A stretch of 64,000 nucleotides of DNA from contig NZ_VPFL01000003.1 of NCBI RefSeq assembly GCF_008014345.1, forward strand, positions 140,434 to 204,433, given 5' to 3'. Below the pieces are notes generated by a model. The model worked only from the letters and a program-made list of their open reading frames with translations, made no database searches and was not told the origin of the DNA. This document shows positions 27,571 to 38,932 of this stretch, piece after piece. The stretch comes from Pelomicrobium methylotrophicum. Its GTDB lineage: Bacteria > Pseudomonadota > Gammaproteobacteria > Burkholderiales > UBA6910. The first letter of the stretch is position 1. Every line of letters starts with the position of its first letter. The position numbers and the translations under genes are program-made.

Positions 27571-28611
27571 ATGGTCGGTCTGCCTCCGCCGCCCGCGCCT
27601 TCATCCCTCGTCGCCCCCGAACGGGTACAGGAGGTTGCGGTGGCGGTGATCCTGCGCAGCGATGGCCGTTTCCTCCTGGGGCGCCGGCCTGCCGGCAAAG
27701 TCTATGCCGGTTACTGGGAGTTTCCCGGCGGCAAGGTGGAGCCCGGCGAATCCGCCGTGGAAGCCCTGCAGCGTGAGCTCCACGAGGAGCTGGAGCTCAC
27801 GCTGGAGCGGGCCTATCCCTGGATTACCCGCACCTTCGTCTATCCCCACGCCACAGTACGTCTTCGATTCTTCCGCGTCGTCGGCTGGCACGGGGCACTG
27901 CAGGATCACGAGCACGAAGCGCTCACCTGGCAGCAGCCGGGTGCGCCTGTCGTCGAGCCCATGCTTCCCGCCAATGGCCCGGTATTGAAGTCCTTGGAGC
28001 TTCCGGACGAATACGCCATTACCTTTGCCGAAGGGCTGGACACGGGCCCCTTCCTCGCGCGCCTCGCCGTGGCCCTCGAGCGCGGCGTTCGGCTCATCCA
28101 GCTGCGGGAAAAATCCATGGCGCCGGAGCAGCTACGCGCGTTCGGACGGGAAGTGCTCGCCCGCGCCCGGGAGGTAGGCGCCAAGGTGCTCGTGAACGGG
28201 GATGCGGCGACAGCCGAGGCAATGGGAGCCGATGGCGTCCACCTGAGCGCCGCCGCCTTGATGGCGCTCCCACGCCGCCCCGCGGTGGCCTGGTGCGGCG
28301 CCTCCTGTCATAACGAGGCAGAGCTGGCTCGGGCGGCAGAGCTTGGTGTGGATTTCGTCGTCCTGGGCCCGGTGCTCCCGACCTTGAGCCACCCGGGTGT
28401 CCCCCCTCTGGGTTGGCGGCGCTTCGCCGATTTGGTCCGCGACTATCCCCTGCCGGTGTTCGCGTTGGGTGGGATGCGGCGCAGCCACTTGGAGACGGCT
28501 TGGCAGCACGGCGCCCACGGCATCGCCTGCATGCGCGCCGCCTGGGCAAGCCCGGACGATTTTACGAGGGCGTCCCTGAGACGCCAAGGCACAGAAAGGC
28601 CGGCATTTTAG
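27571..28611 (+). CDS. Nudix hydrolase (MutT-like) fused to a ThiE-like domain
   Basis: A 346-residue two-domain protein. Residues about 15-150 are a Nudix domain with the box GGKVEPGESAVEAL followed by REL-x-EE, resembling MutT, which removes 8-oxo-dGTP. Residues about 165-340 are a TIM-barrel like thiamine-phosphate synthase (RGVRLIQLREKSM, VLVNGDAATAEAMGADGVHL, LGPVLPT, FALGGM). The fusion is widespread in proteobacteria; the ThiE-like part is often not needed for thiamine synthesis and its role is unclear. ATG at 27571 is chosen over an in-frame start inside yacG. Convergent with the DUF815 ATPase. Confidence 0.88.
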   Translation: MVGLPPPPAPSSLVAPERVQEVAVAVILRSDGRFLLGRRPAGKVYAGYWEFPGGKVEPGESAVEALQRELHEELELTLERAYPWITRTFVYPHATVRLRFFRVVGWHGALQDHEHEALTWQQPGAPVVEPMLPANGPVLKSLELPDEYAITFAEGLDTGPFLARLAVALERGVRLIQLREKSMAPEQLRAFGREVLARAREVGAKVLVNGDAATAEAMGADGVHLSAAALMALPRRPAVAWCGASCHNEAELARAAELGVDFVVLGPVLPTLSHPGVPPLGWRRFADLVRDYPLPVFALGGMRRSHLETAWQHGAHGIACMRAAWASPDDFTRASLRRQGTERPAF

Positions 28612-28635
28612 CCATCAGGCTGCCAGATAGGCGGG

Positions 28636-29517
28636 TTAGCGCTTTACCCGCTTGAGCCGCTGGCGCCCTGCCCAGTCGCGGGCGAACTGCCAGGCGACCC
28701 GCCCGCTGCGCGAGCCGCGCTGGAGCGCCCACTGCAGCGCTTCCTGGCGCACAGTTTCCCGGTTAGGGATGGGCGCCTGGAAATACTCGAGCCAGTGGAA
28801 GACGATGCTTAAGTATTCGTCCTGACTGAAGGGATAGAAAGAGACCCACAGGCCGAAGCGCTCGGAGAGGGACACTTTCTCCTCCACCGTTTCCCCGGGA
28901 TGAATCTCGTCGCCCACCCGCCTCGCCTCCAGATTCTCCTGCATGAATTCCGGCATGAGGTGGCGGCGGTTCGACGTGGCATAAACCAGAACGTTTTCCG
29001 AGGGCGCCGCCACGGAGCCGTCCAGGACGGCTTTCAGCGCCTTGTAGCCCGCCTCTTCCGCCTCGAACGACAGGTCGTCGCAAAACAGGATAAAGCGCTC
29101 GGGACGGGCGCTCACGAGGTCCACGATCTCCGGCAAGTCCAGCAAATCCTGCTTTTCCACCTCGATCACCCGCAGCCCTTTCGGCGCGTACTTGTTAAGC
29201 ACCGCCTTCACCAGGGAAGACTTGCCGGTGCCCCGCGCGCCGGTGAGCAACACGTTGTTCGCCGGCACACCGTTGACAAACTGTCGGGTGTTCTGCTCCA
29301 CCAGGGCTTTCTGCCGGTCAACGCCCTGCAGGTCCTGGAGGGCGATCCGGTGTACGTGGGTCACGGGTTGCAGGTAACCCTGGGCGCCCCGCTTGCGCCA
29401 GCGAAACGCAATCGATGCCTTCCAGTCGACCGGCGTGTGCGGGCCCGGCATGAGGGCTTCCAACCGGTCCAGCAGCGCGTGGGCGCGAGCGACGAGACGG
29501 TCCAGCTCATGGGTCAT
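28636..29517 (-). CDS. DUF815-type AAA+ ATPase
   Basis: A 293-residue ATPase. Walker A GARGTGKSS near 93-101, Walker B-like FILFCDDLSFE near 144-154, and sensor region VLVYATSNRRHLMP. The family (DUF815) is common beside argJ/mutT in proteobacteria and has no settled function. The start MTHELDRLVARAHALLDRLEA at 29517 is chosen; the open frame above it overlaps the opposite frame of argJ. It lies 14 bases after the argJ stop. Confidence 0.85.
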   Translation of the reverse strand: MTHELDRLVARAHALLDRLEALMPGPHTPVDWKASIAFRWRKRGAQGYLQPVTHVHRIALQDLQGVDRQKALVEQNTRQFVNGVPANNVLLTGARGTGKSSLVKAVLNKYAPKGLRVIEVEKQDLLDLPEIVDLVSARPERFILFCDDLSFEAEEAGYKALKAVLDGSVAAPSENVLVYATSNRRHLMPEFMQENLEARRVGDEIHPGETVEEKVSLSERFGLWVSFYPFSQDEYLSIVFHWLEYFQAPIPNRETVRQEALQWALQRGSRSGRVAWQFARDWAGRQRLKRVKR

Positions 29518-29531
29518 GAAAGCGGGTCCCC

Positions 29532-30755
<1,224 letters not shown>

Positions 30756-30806
30756 CGGTCTCGGTCCCGACAGCCACAACGGCGCTGCGCGCCGACGAAT
30801 CACCCC

Positions 30807-33563
30807 TCACGCGAGCTTGCCGTGGCAATGCTTGTACTTTTTCCCTGATCCGCATGGGCACGGGTCGTTGCGGCCGATCTTCTGGCCCTGCCGCACGAAC
30901 GGTTGCGACGCCTGAGGCCCATTGGCTTCCGCCAAGGCTTGCTCGTAATCGGCGCGGTGATAGCGCACGTTCGTGGGCGCCGCAACGGCCGTCTCCACCG
31001 CCTCCACCTGCGCCTCGCTGCGAATCTGGACCGTCATCAGCAGTTGCACGACGTCGCGCTTGATGCGGGAGAGCATGTCGGCGAAGAGCTCGAAGGCCTC
31101 CCGCTTGTATTCCTGCTTGGGATTCTTTTGGGCGTAGCCCCGCAGGTGGATGCCTTGCCGCAGGTGGTCGAGTGCCGCCAGGTGCTCGCGCCAGTGGGTA
31201 TCCAGCGCGTGCAGCATCACGGCCCGCTCGTAGTGCTTCATCACCTCCTCGCCCACCAGGTCCACTTTGGCCTGGTAATGTTCGGCGGCCGCCTCCAGGA
31301 TGCGGCTGCGAAGCCGCTCCTGGTGCAGGTCCGGATCGGCTTCCAGCCACTGGCGGATGGGCAACTTAAGTTGGTACTCGGAGCTAAGCGCCTTCTCCAG
31401 CCCGGCGACGTTCCACTGCTCCTCGACACTGCCCGGCGGCACATACTCATCGATCAGCGCCCCAAGCACCTCCTCGCGATAAGCGCGGATCTCCTCGGAG
31501 ACGTCGGCCGCATCGAGCAGCGCATTGCGGTCGTGGTAGATTTTCTGCCGTTGCTCGTTGGCCACATCGTCGTACTCCAGGAGTTGCTTGCGGATGTCGA
31601 AGTTACGCGCCTCCACCTTGCGCTGGGCATTCTCGATGGCCCGGGTCACCCAGGGATGCTCGATGGGCTCGCCCTCCGGGAGCTTGAGCCGCTCCATGAT
31701 GGCGGCCACCCGCTCCGAGGCAAAAATCCGCAGCAGCGGGTCCTCCAGCGACAGGTAGAACCGGCTCGAGCCAGGGTCGCCCTGGCGCCCGGCGCGACCG
31801 CGCAACTGGTTGTCGATGCGCCGTGATTCGTGTCGCTCGGTGCCCACGATGTGCAGACCGCCCAGCGAAACGACCTGGTCGTGGAGCTTTTGCCACTCGG
31901 CCTTCACTTCGGCAATGCGCTTCTGCTTGGTCGCCTCGTCCAGGGTCTCGTCGGCCAGGATGCGGTTGATTTCCGGGTTCGGGTTGCCGCCCAGCACAAT
32001 GTCCGTGCCGCGGCCGGCCATGTTGGTAGCGATGGTGATCATTTTGGGCCGCCCCGCCTGGGCCACGATCTCCGCCTCGCGGGCGTGGTGCTTGGCGTTG
32101 AGCACCTGGTGCGGCAAACCCTCCTTCTTGAGCAGCGCCGAGAGATACTCGTTGTTTTCGATGGAAGTGGTGCCTACCAGCACCGGCTGGCCCCGTGCAT
32201 AGCACTCCTTGATGTCGTTGATGACCGCCTGGTATTTCTCCCGCGCCGTACGGAACACTTGGTCGTGCAGGTCCTTGCGGATCATCGGCTTGTGGGTGGG
32301 AATCACCACCACCTCGAGGCCGTAGATCTGCTGGAACTCATAGGCCTCGGTATCGGCTGTGCCGGTCATGCCGGCGAGTTTCCGGTATAGGCGGAAGTAG
32401 TTCTGGAAGGTGATGGACGCGAGGGTCTGATTCTCCTTCTGGATCGGCACCCCTTCCTTGGCCTCTACCGCCTGATGCAACCCCTCTGACCAGCGCCGGC
32501 CCGGCATCAAGCGCCCGGTGAACTCGTCGACGATGATCACCTCATTGTTCTGGACCACGTAATGCTGGTCCCGGTGGAACAAGGCATGGGCCCGCAGCGC
32601 CGCATAGAGATGATGAATGAGCAAAATGTTCTGCGGATCGTAAAGGCTGGTGCCCTCCGGCAGCAGCCCAGCCTTGGCCATCAGTTCCTCGGCGTGCTCG
32701 TGACCCGCTTCGGTGAGCAGGACCTGATGGGCCTTCTCGTCCACCGCGTAGTCGCCCGGGCCGTCTTCTCGCTCCTGGCGCTTCAAGTGCGGGACGAGGG
32801 CGTTCATTTTAATGTACAACTCGGTGTTGTCCTCCGCCTGGCCAGAGATGATGAGCGGAGTGCGCGCCTCGTCGATCAGGATCGAATCCACCTCGTCGAC
32901 GATGGCGTAGTTCAGAGGCCGCTGATAGCGCTCCGAAGGGTGGGTGGCCATGTTGTCGCGCAGGTAGTCGAACCCGAACTCGTTGTTGGTACCGTAGGTG
33001 ATATCGGCGGCGTAGGCGGCCTGCTTGTCGGCGTGATTCATCTGAGTGAGGATCACGCCGACCGACAGCCCGAGGAAGTTGTAGATCTTGCCCATCCACT
33101 CGGCGTCGCGCTTGGCCAGGTAGTCGTTTACCGTGACCACGTGCACCCCCCTGCCGGTGAGGGCATTCAAATAGGCGGGAAGGGTGGCCACCAGCGTCTT
33201 GCCCTCGCCGGTGCGCATCTCGGCGATCTTTCCATGGTGGAGCACCATGCCGCCAATGAGCTGGACGTCGAAATGGCGCATCTCCAGGGTCCGCTTGGCC
33301 GCCTCGCGCACCACCGCAAACGCTTCCGGAAGGATCTCCTCCAGCGCCGACGCTTCCAGCGCCGGCACCTTCTCGGGTTCCGCGCCGGCCAGGCGCTTCG
33401 CGATGCGCGCTTTGAACTCGGCGGTTTTCGCGCGCAGTGCCTCGTCGGAAAGGCGAGCGATTTCCGGCTCCAGCGCGTTGATCGCTCGCACCGTTTGCAT
33501 GTAGCGTTTGAGCAGCCGCTCGTTGCGGCTGCCGAAGATCTTGGTGAGGAAATTGGAAATCAT
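30807..33563 (-). CDS. secA: Preprotein translocase ATPase SecA
   Basis: A 918-residue translocase motor. Walker A in [13 protein letters not shown] near 102-114, [15 protein letters not shown] near 209-223, the [11 protein letters not shown] motif near 504-514, and a C-terminal SEC-C zinc finger [14 protein letters not shown]. SecA drives unfolded preproteins through SecYEG. Length is standard for betaproteobacteria. It is preceded by the M23 peptidase gene with a 110-base leader carrying a strong hairpin; no secM-like gene was seen. Confidence 0.98.
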   Translation of the reverse strand: MISNFLTKIFGSRNERLLKRYMQTVRAINALEPEIARLSDEALRAKTAEFKARIAKRLAGAEPEKVPALEASALEEILPEAFAVVREAAKRTLEMRHFDVQLIGGMVLHHGKIAEMRTGEGKTLVATLPAYLNALTGRGVHVVTVNDYLAKRDAEWMGKIYNFLGLSVGVILTQMNHADKQAAYAADITYGTNNEFGFDYLRDNMATHPSERYQRPLNYAIVDEVDSILIDEARTPLIISGQAEDNTELYIKMNALVPHLKRQEREDGPGDYAVDEKAHQVLLTEAGHEHAEELMAKAGLLPEGTSLYDPQNILLIHHLYAALRAHALFHRDQHYVVQNNEVIIVDEFTGRLMPGRRWSEGLHQAVEAKEGVPIQKENQTLASITFQNYFRLYRKLAGMTGTADTEAYEFQQIYGLEVVVIPTHKPMIRKDLHDQVFRTAREKYQAVINDIKECYARGQPVLVGTTSIENNEYLSALLKKEGLPHQVLNAKHHAREAEIVAQAGRPKMITIATNMAGRGTDIVLGGNPNPEINRILADETLDEATKQKRIAEVKAEWQKLHDQVVSLGGLHIVGTERHESRRIDNQLRGRAGRQGDPGSSRFYLSLEDPLLRIFASERVAAIMERLKLPEGEPIEHPWVTRAIENAQRKVEARNFDIRKQLLEYDDVANEQRQKIYHDRNALLDAADVSEEIRAYREEVLGALIDEYVPPGSVEEQWNVAGLEKALSSEYQLKLPIRQWLEADPDLHQERLRSRILEAAAEHYQAKVDLVGEEVMKHYERAVMLHALDTHWREHLAALDHLRQGIHLRGYAQKNPKQEYKREAFELFADMLSRIKRDVVQLLMTVQIRSEAQVEAVETAVAAPTNVRYHRADYEQALAEANGPQASQPFVRQGQKIGRNDPCPCGSGKKYKHCHGKLA

Positions 33564-33621
33564 CCGGATCGAACGGCTTCAGGTCCGCGCGTGGGTAGTA
33601 AAGATCGACTCGTTAAACGGA

Positions 33622-33653
33622 ATGGGGGTGAGGCTTTCCGACCTCACCCCCAT
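33622..33653 (-). terminator. Hairpin between the M23 peptidase gene and secA
   Basis: A 12-base perfect stem (ATGGGGGTGAGG and its complement) with an 8-base loop, 20 bases after the peptidase stop and about 60 bases before the secA ATG. A T-run is weak, so it may be a terminator, an attenuator or an mRNA-stability element. Confidence 0.4.
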
Positions 33654-33673
33654 CAGACAACCCGGTATTGAAG

Positions 33674-34591
33674 CTATCCTTGGGCCTTCAGGAAGCGTGA
33701 GGGATTCACCGCAACCCCATTGCGCCTCACTTCGAAATGCAGGTGAGGTCCCGTCGATCGGCCGGTATTGCCCACTTCGCCGATCTTCTGACCACGCAAC
33801 ACAATCGCGCCGACCTCTACCAACCGCTTGGACGCGTGGGCATAGCGCGTCACAAGGTTGTTCCCGTGGTCAATTTCGATCATATTACCATACTCGGGGT
33901 GGTACTCCGAGGTCACCACGATCCCGCCGGCAGCCGCCAGGATCGGAGTGCCGACAGAAGCCACGAAGTCCACCCCCTCGTGGAAAGCCCGCTGGCCCGT
34001 GAGGGGATCGATGCGCCAGCCGAATCCGGACGAAAGCCAGCCCATGTCCACGGGTCGTATGGAAGGCACGAGCCGCCGAGAGAGCTGGTTCTCCATGAGC
34101 ACGGATTCCAGGACGTCGAGCTGGTCCGAGCGCTGGCTGAGCAGACGGGTCAGCTCGTCGAGCTGGTCGGTCAGCTGGCTGACGCTCAAGTCTTGCCTCG
34201 GCAAATGGGTGATGGCCCCGCCCTGGCCCGGGAGCTGATCGAAGACGAATTCGTGGGGCTTGATGCCCGCCAGCCGGGCAAGCCGCTCGCCCAGGCTATC
34301 CAGCCGGAGGAGCTGAGCCTGCATCTGACCCATCCGTACCGCCAGGGCGTGGATGCTCTCTTGCATATAGGCTTGGGCTTGAACCTCGTCGTTGGAGGCC
34401 CCGGCATCAGCCATCGGCACGCCGAACAGGGGCGCCAGCGCGGGCGCATGCCGCAGCGCAAGATAGGCAGTCCCGGACAGAGCGGCCGCCACCGAGAGGA
34501 CGAATAGCGCAAGCATGGTGACGATTTGCGTCCGGGTCAGGGTGATGGTCCGGGCCTGGGCGAGCTTGCCGGAAACGACGATGATGTTCAT
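33674..34591 (-). CDS. M23-family (LytM-type) peptidase, membrane anchored
   Basis: A 305-residue protein with one N-terminal membrane helix (about 22-44), a coiled-coil-prone middle (about 70-165) and a C-terminal peptidase domain. Zinc ligands are visible in FHEGVDF and HLHFEV, with PILAAAGGIVV and GQKIGEVGNTGRSTGPH around them, so it should be an active cell-wall endopeptidase or an EnvC-like factor acting in the periplasm. Location ahead of secA is conserved in betaproteobacteria. It is divergent from the DciA-like gene. Confidence 0.88.
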   Translation of the reverse strand: MNIIVVSGKLAQARTITLTRTQIVTMLALFVLSVAAALSGTAYLALRHAPALAPLFGVPMADAGASNDEVQAQAYMQESIHALAVRMGQMQAQLLRLDSLGERLARLAGIKPHEFVFDQLPGQGGAITHLPRQDLSVSQLTDQLDELTRLLSQRSDQLDVLESVLMENQLSRRLVPSIRPVDMGWLSSGFGWRIDPLTGQRAFHEGVDFVASVGTPILAAAGGIVVTSEYHPEYGNMIEIDHGNNLVTRYAHASKRLVEVGAIVLRGQKIGEVGNTGRSTGPHLHFEVRRNGVAVNPSRFLKAQG

Positions 34592-34615
34592 GTCTCCACC
34601 GTTTTTGTGATCGCG

Positions 34616-35062
34616 ATGCCAGCCCGACCGATAAGCTTCTATCTCAAAAACTTAGAAGGAGCCCAGCCTCCTCTCGCCGAGGCCCGGCGCCTAGCCGAGC
34701 TCAACCACGCCTACCGGGAGGTGGCACCGCGCGAGCTTAGCCGCCTGAGCGCAATCGGATCGTACCGGGACGGCACGATGAAAATCTATGCCACCAGTGG
34801 CCCGGTGGCAGCAAAACTCAGGCAGATCGTCCCCCGGCTGATTCAGGCTTTCCGGGAGCGGGGTTACGAGGTTACTTCAATCCAGACGCTGGTTCAAGCG
34901 CCAGCGACGGGGCCCGGCGTTCAGGCCCCAACGCCCCGCTCCTTGAGCCCTGGAGCCGCCGAGAGCCTCGAGGCGTTGGCAAACCGGTTGCCGGCCTCTC
35001 CGCTTCAGGAGGCCGTCCGGGCGCTCCTGGCTCACGGCCGAGCCGGGCGGTCCGAGAAGTAG
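34616..35062 (+). CDS. DUF721/DciA-like protein
   Basis: A 148-residue protein with a DciA (DUF721) domain in its first ~90 residues, including ELSRLSAIGSYRDGTMKIYATSGPVAAKLRQ. DciA loads or stimulates the replicative helicase DnaB in bacteria lacking DnaC. The C-terminal third is low-complexity and proline/alanine rich. ATG at 34616 or GTG nine bases upstream are both possible starts. It is divergent from the M23 gene and convergent with a small membrane-protein gene. Confidence 0.72.
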   Translation: MPARPISFYLKNLEGAQPPLAEARRLAELNHAYREVAPRELSRLSAIGSYRDGTMKIYATSGPVAAKLRQIVPRLIQAFRERGYEVTSIQTLVQAPATGPGVQAPTPRSLSPGAAESLEALANRLPASPLQEAVRALLAHGRAGRSEK

Positions 35063-35101
35063 CACCCCAGTGGATGCCGCGGCTACGGGACCGGATGCCC
35101 C

Positions 35102-35287
35102 CTAAATCACCAGGATCAGTCGCTCGAGCAAGTAGAGGAGGGCGAAGACTCCCGCCACCACCAGGCCGAACTTGAAGATGGTCGCCGCATAGCGCAGGTA
35201 GCGGCGGTCCCGGGTGTAGAGAAACAGACCCAGGCAGAGGCCGATGGCGAGCAGCAGCAGGAAACCGACCAGGCGGATCAGGACCAC
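35102..35287 (-). CDS. Small conserved membrane protein, two helices
   Basis: A 61-residue protein of two hydrophobic segments (about 5-23 and 38-58) separated by a basic loop TRDRRYLRYAA. No known function. The GTG start at 35287 and downstream position, 51 bases after lpxC on the same strand, make co-transcription with lpxC likely. The pattern of charged loop between two clean helices supports a real gene, but it remains uncharacterised. Confidence 0.6.
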   Translation of the reverse strand: MVLIRLVGFLLLLAIGLCLGLFLYTRDRRYLRYAATIFKFGLVVAGVFALLYLLERLILVI

Positions 35288-35338
35288 GCGCCACCCTCGG
35301 GGAAACTGCCCCGGCGCAGGGCGGGGCCCGCAGCAGAT

Positions 35339-36250
35339 TCAGGCGCTTTGCAGTTGGAACCGCAAGAACGCCGGTGCCTGCTCGGCATCGTCAAACGTGA
35401 CGAACTCCCAAGCCTTGGCGTCGGCGAGCAGGGCCCGAGCGAGCGCATTGTTGAGGGCATGGCCCGACTTGTGGGCCATGAAGGCACCGATGATGGGATG
35501 CCCCAGCAGGTACAGGTCGCCGATGGCGTCCAGCACTTTGTGTTTGACGAACTCGTCCTCGTAACGTAATCCCTCGCTGTTCAACACCCTGAACTCATCC
35601 ATCACGATGGCGTTGTCGAGGCTACCGCCCAGCGCCAATCCCTGGGCCCGCATGTTCTCCACGTCCTGCACGAACCCAAAGGTGCGCGCCCGGCTGACCT
35701 CTTTGACGAAGGAGGTCTTGCCGAAGTCGATGCACACGCGCTGACGGGTCTTGTCGAAGATGGGGTGGTCAAAGGCGATGCTGAATTCCACCTTGAACCC
35801 ATCGTACGGCTCGAAGCGGACCCATTTGTCGCCATCCCTGACCTCGATGCGGCGGCGGATGCGAATAAATTTCTTGAGCGCCGGCTGTTCCTCGAGGCCG
35901 GCCGACTGCAGCAGAAACACAAACGGCGAGGCCGACCCGTCCATAATCGGCACCTCGCCTCCAGCGAGGTCCACATAAGCGTTGTCGACGCCCAGGCCTG
36001 CAAAGGCGGACATGAGGTGCTCGACGGTGGAAACACGCACGCCATCGCGCTCCAGGCACGAGCAAAGGCGCGTGTCCTGAACGCTGTAGGCGTCCGCCTT
36101 GATCTCGACGGGCTCAGGCAGATCGACCCGGCGAAACACGATGCCGGTATTGGGCGCTGCGGGCCGCAGCGTCATGTAGACTTTCTCGCCGGTGTGCAGC
36201 CCCACGCCGGTGGCGCGAATGACGTTCTTGAGGGTTCTCTGCTTGACCAT
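35339..36250 (-). CDS. lpxC: UDP-3-O-acyl-N-acetylglucosamine deacetylase
   Basis: A 303-residue zinc deacetylase, the committed step of lipid A synthesis. Zinc histidines: [12 protein letters not shown] near 76-87 and [16 protein letters not shown] near 237-252, with the general-base-region histidine in [22 protein letters not shown] at the start is typical. ATG at 36250 gives the standard length; the frame opens 22 codons earlier in the intergenic promoter region. It ends the dcw cluster after ftsZ, the usual proteobacterial order. Confidence 0.97.
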   Translation of the reverse strand: MVKQRTLKNVIRATGVGLHTGEKVYMTLRPAAPNTGIVFRRVDLPEPVEIKADAYSVQDTRLCSCLERDGVRVSTVEHLMSAFAGLGVDNAYVDLAGGEVPIMDGSASPFVFLLQSAGLEEQPALKKFIRIRRRIEVRDGDKWVRFEPYDGFKVEFSIAFDHPIFDKTRQRVCIDFGKTSFVKEVSRARTFGFVQDVENMRAQGLALGGSLDNAIVMDEFRVLNSEGLRYEDEFVKHKVLDAIGDLYLLGHPIIGAFMAHKSGHALNNALARALLADAKAWEFVTFDDAEQAPAFLRFQLQSA

Positions 36251-36287
36251 CCGGGCCCTTTCGCCGAGTGCGCTTTCAAAATGCGCA

Positions 36288-36316
36288 AGTGTATCACGTG
36301 CGCAGGGCATCACCAA
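36288..36316 (-). promoter_or_regulatory. Possible lpxC promoter
   Basis: Minus-strand TTGGTG (36311-36316) and TACACT (36288-36293) with 17-base spacing in the 114-base gap between ftsZ and lpxC. Only a moderate match to consensus. Confidence 0.4.
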
Positions 36317-36364
36317 TGCATTGAACCCGCCCGCGGTTCCGCCTTCGTTCCGGCCGTGGCCACC

Positions 36365-37519
36365 TCAGTCCGCCTGCTTGCGCAGGAACGCCGGAATGTC
36401 CAGCAGATCGATCCCCGACTGCCTCATGGCCTCCACCGTAGTCTCGCGCCGGCGCCCGGAGCGCATCACCGTGGGCGTATCCAGGTCATCGTAGTTCACC
36501 GTCTCGATCAACGTGGCATCGGTGCCGGTCTTCACCACCGACAAAGGCTTCTGTTGCGCGCGGGCAGGCGACCCGAGGCCGGTGGCGACGATGGTTACCC
36601 GCAGCTTGTCTTCCATCGATTCGTCGATCACCGTGCCGACGATGACCGTGGCGTCCTCGGCCGTGAAGTCGCGGATGGTGTTCATCACGTCGTGCACTTC
36701 TTTCATCTTCAGGTTCATGCTGGCGGTGATGTTGACCAGCACGCCCCGGGCCCCGGACAGGTTCACGTCCTCGAGCAGGGGGCTCGCCACCGCCTGCTCT
36801 GCCGCGAGCCTGGCGCGGTCCACACCCGAGGCGTAAGCCGACCCCATCATCGCCATGCCCATCTCCGACATGACGGTGCGCACGTCGGCGAAATCCACGT
36901 TCACCAGCCCAGGGCAGTTGATGACTTCCGCGATCCCCGCCACCGCTCCGTGCAGCACGCTGTTAGCCGCCTTGAAGGCATCCAGCATGCTCACCTCCTC
37001 ACCCAGCACGCTCATCAGCTTGTCGTTGGGAATCACGATCACAGAGTCCACGTACTGGGACAGGGCCTCGATGCCCGCCTGCGCCACCTTGAGGCGTTTG
37101 CCCTCGAAGCTGAACGGTTTGGTGACCACCGCTACGGTGAGGATACCGAGCTCCTTGGCGATCTGCGCCACCACCGGTGCCGCCCCGGTGCCGGTGCCAC
37201 CGCCCATGCCGGCGGTGATGAACAACATATCGGCGCCTTCGATCAGCTCCGCCAGCCGCTCCCTGTCTTCCAGCGCCGCCTCCCTGCCCACCTCCGGGTT
37301 AGCGCCTGCACCGAGCCCCTTGGTGATGCTCGCGCCGAGCTGCAACAGCGTCTTCGCCTGATTGCGCTTGAGCGCCTGGGCGTCAGTGTTGGCGCAGATG
37401 AACTCCACGCCCTGCACACCCTGTTCAATCATGTGGTCCACGGCGTTGCCGCCGCAGCCGCCGATGCCGATCACCTTGATCACGGCTTCGGGTGTCTGGG
37501 TATCCATCACTTCGAACAT
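36365..37519 (-). CDS. ftsZ: Cell division protein FtsZ
   Basis: A 384-residue tubulin-like GTPase that forms the Z ring. GTP motifs: IGIGGCGGNAVDHM near 17-30 and the tubulin signature GGGTGTGAAPVVA near 105-117. The variable linker is short and the C-terminal peptide DIPAFLRKQAD binds FtsA and other partners. The ATG at 37519 has AAGGAGGTTGAT upstream; the frame opens 11 codons earlier. Follows ftsA. Confidence 0.98.
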   Translation of the reverse strand: MFEVMDTQTPEAVIKVIGIGGCGGNAVDHMIEQGVQGVEFICANTDAQALKRNQAKTLLQLGASITKGLGAGANPEVGREAALEDRERLAELIEGADMLFITAGMGGGTGTGAAPVVAQIAKELGILTVAVVTKPFSFEGKRLKVAQAGIEALSQYVDSVIVIPNDKLMSVLGEEVSMLDAFKAANSVLHGAVAGIAEVINCPGLVNVDFADVRTVMSEMGMAMMGSAYASGVDRARLAAEQAVASPLLEDVNLSGARGVLVNITASMNLKMKEVHDVMNTIRDFTAEDATVIVGTVIDESMEDKLRVTIVATGLGSPARAQQKPLSVVKTGTDATLIETVNYDDLDTPTVMRSGRRRETTVEAMRQSGIDLLDIPAFLRKQAD

Positions 37520-37605
37520 ATCAACCTCCTTGAAAAGATGCCTTGTCGACAATCACCCGCTTCTCGAGCCCGTCCGCCTGTGGCGTCCGGGTCCTTGTCC
37601 CTCGA

Positions 37606-38904
37606 TCAAAAATTCCCCTGGAACCAGCTTCTCATGCGCTCGAAAATCTGCCGCAGTGAGCTTCCTTGTAGGCGCTGCATCTGCTGGCGTTGCTGCTGGA
37701 GCCCGGCCATGAGCAGACCCACGGCGGTGGCGTAGCGTGGACTGCGCACTACCTCGGCCAGGCTTCCCTTGTATTGCGGCACCCCCACGCGGACCGGCAT
37801 GTGAAACACTTCCTCGCCCAGCTCCACCATGCCTTTCATCGCGCTGCTGCCGCCGGTGATCACGATGCCGGAGGAGAGCAGGTCCTCGAAGCCGTTGCGC
37901 CGCAGCTCCGCCTGGATGAGCGTATAGAGCTCCTCGACCCGCGGCTCGATCACCTCCGCCAGCGTCTGGCGGGAAAGCTGCCGCGGCCCTCGATCGCCGA
38001 TGCCTGGCACTTCCACCATCTCATGCACGTCAGCGAGCTGGCGCAGGGCGCACCCGTGGCGGATCTTGATGTCCTCCGCTTCCTTAGTGGGCGTGCGCAA
38101 CGCCATGGCGATGTCGTTGGTGATTTGGTCCCCCGCGATAGGAATCACCGCCGTGTGACGGATGGCGCCTTGGGTAAACACTGTGATGTCGGTAGTGCCG
38201 CCGCCGATGTCGGCCAGGCACACGCCGAGCTCCTTTTCGTCCTCGGACACCACCGCCATCGCTGAAGCGAGGGGCTGCAGCACCAAGTCGCGCACCTCCA
38301 GCCCGCAACGGCGCACGCACTTCACGATGTTCTGCGCCGCCGACACCGCCCCCGTGACGATGTGCACCTTCACTTCCAGCCGCAATCCGCTCATGCCGAG
38401 CGGCTCGCGCACGTCCTCCTGGCCATCGATGATGAACTCCTGGTTCAGGATGTGGAGGATTTGCTGGTCGGTGGGGATATTGACCGCCTTGGCCGTCTCG
38501 ATGACCCGGTCCACGTCGGCCTGGGTCACCTCCTTGTCCTTCACCGCCACCATGCCGTGGGAGTTGAAGCTCTTGATGTGGCCGCCGGCAATACCCGTGT
38601 AGACTTCGCGGATCTTGCAGTCGGCCATGAGCTCTGCTTCCTCCAGCGCCCGCTGGATCGCGTTCACCGTGGACTCGATGTTGACCACCACCCCCTTTTT
38701 GAGCCCTCGCGACGGGTGGCTCCCCATCCCGATCAGATCGAAGCTGCCGTCGGGCAGCACTTCCGCCACCAGCACCACGATCTTGGACGTGCCGATGTCG
38801 AGGCCGACGATCAGGTTCTTGGCCTCCTTGGGCTTCAACTTCCGCGTCCACGAGCGCTCGCCCTCCACGGGCGGCCGCAGACCGGATTGCAAGATCCTGT
38901 CCAT
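37606..38904 (-). CDS. ftsA: Cell division protein FtsA
   Basis: A 432-residue actin-like ATPase tethering FtsZ to the membrane. VGLDIGTSKIVVLVAEV near 33-49 is the phosphate-1 loop; the 1C domain and IGGGTTDITVF near 225 follow; a C-terminal amphipathic helix LRQIFERMRSWFQGNF anchors it to the membrane. ATG at 38904 follows AGGAGG at 6 bases. The N-terminus is about 20 residues longer than in E. coli, with a basic stretch. Confidence 0.96.
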   Translation of the reverse strand: MDRILQSGLRPPVEGERSWTRKLKPKEAKNLIVGLDIGTSKIVVLVAEVLPDGSFDLIGMGSHPSRGLKKGVVVNIESTVNAIQRALEEAELMADCKIREVYTGIAGGHIKSFNSHGMVAVKDKEVTQADVDRVIETAKAVNIPTDQQILHILNQEFIIDGQEDVREPLGMSGLRLEVKVHIVTGAVSAAQNIVKCVRRCGLEVRDLVLQPLASAMAVVSEDEKELGVCLADIGGGTTDITVFTQGAIRHTAVIPIAGDQITNDIAMALRTPTKEAEDIKIRHGCALRQLADVHEMVEVPGIGDRGPRQLSRQTLAEVIEPRVEELYTLIQAELRRNGFEDLLSSGIVITGGSSAMKGMVELGEEVFHMPVRVGVPQYKGSLAEVVRSPRYATAVGLLMAGLQQQRQQMQRLQGSSLRQIFERMRSWFQGNF

Positions 38905-38932
38905 GCATTCCTCCTGATTAGTCGAACTCCAC

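Noticed and set aside
35765..37735. Plus-strand frame of about 650 codons opposite lpxC/ftsZ
   Set aside because: Antisense of lpxC, ftsZ and the end of ftsA, which have full family motifs; no own similarity.
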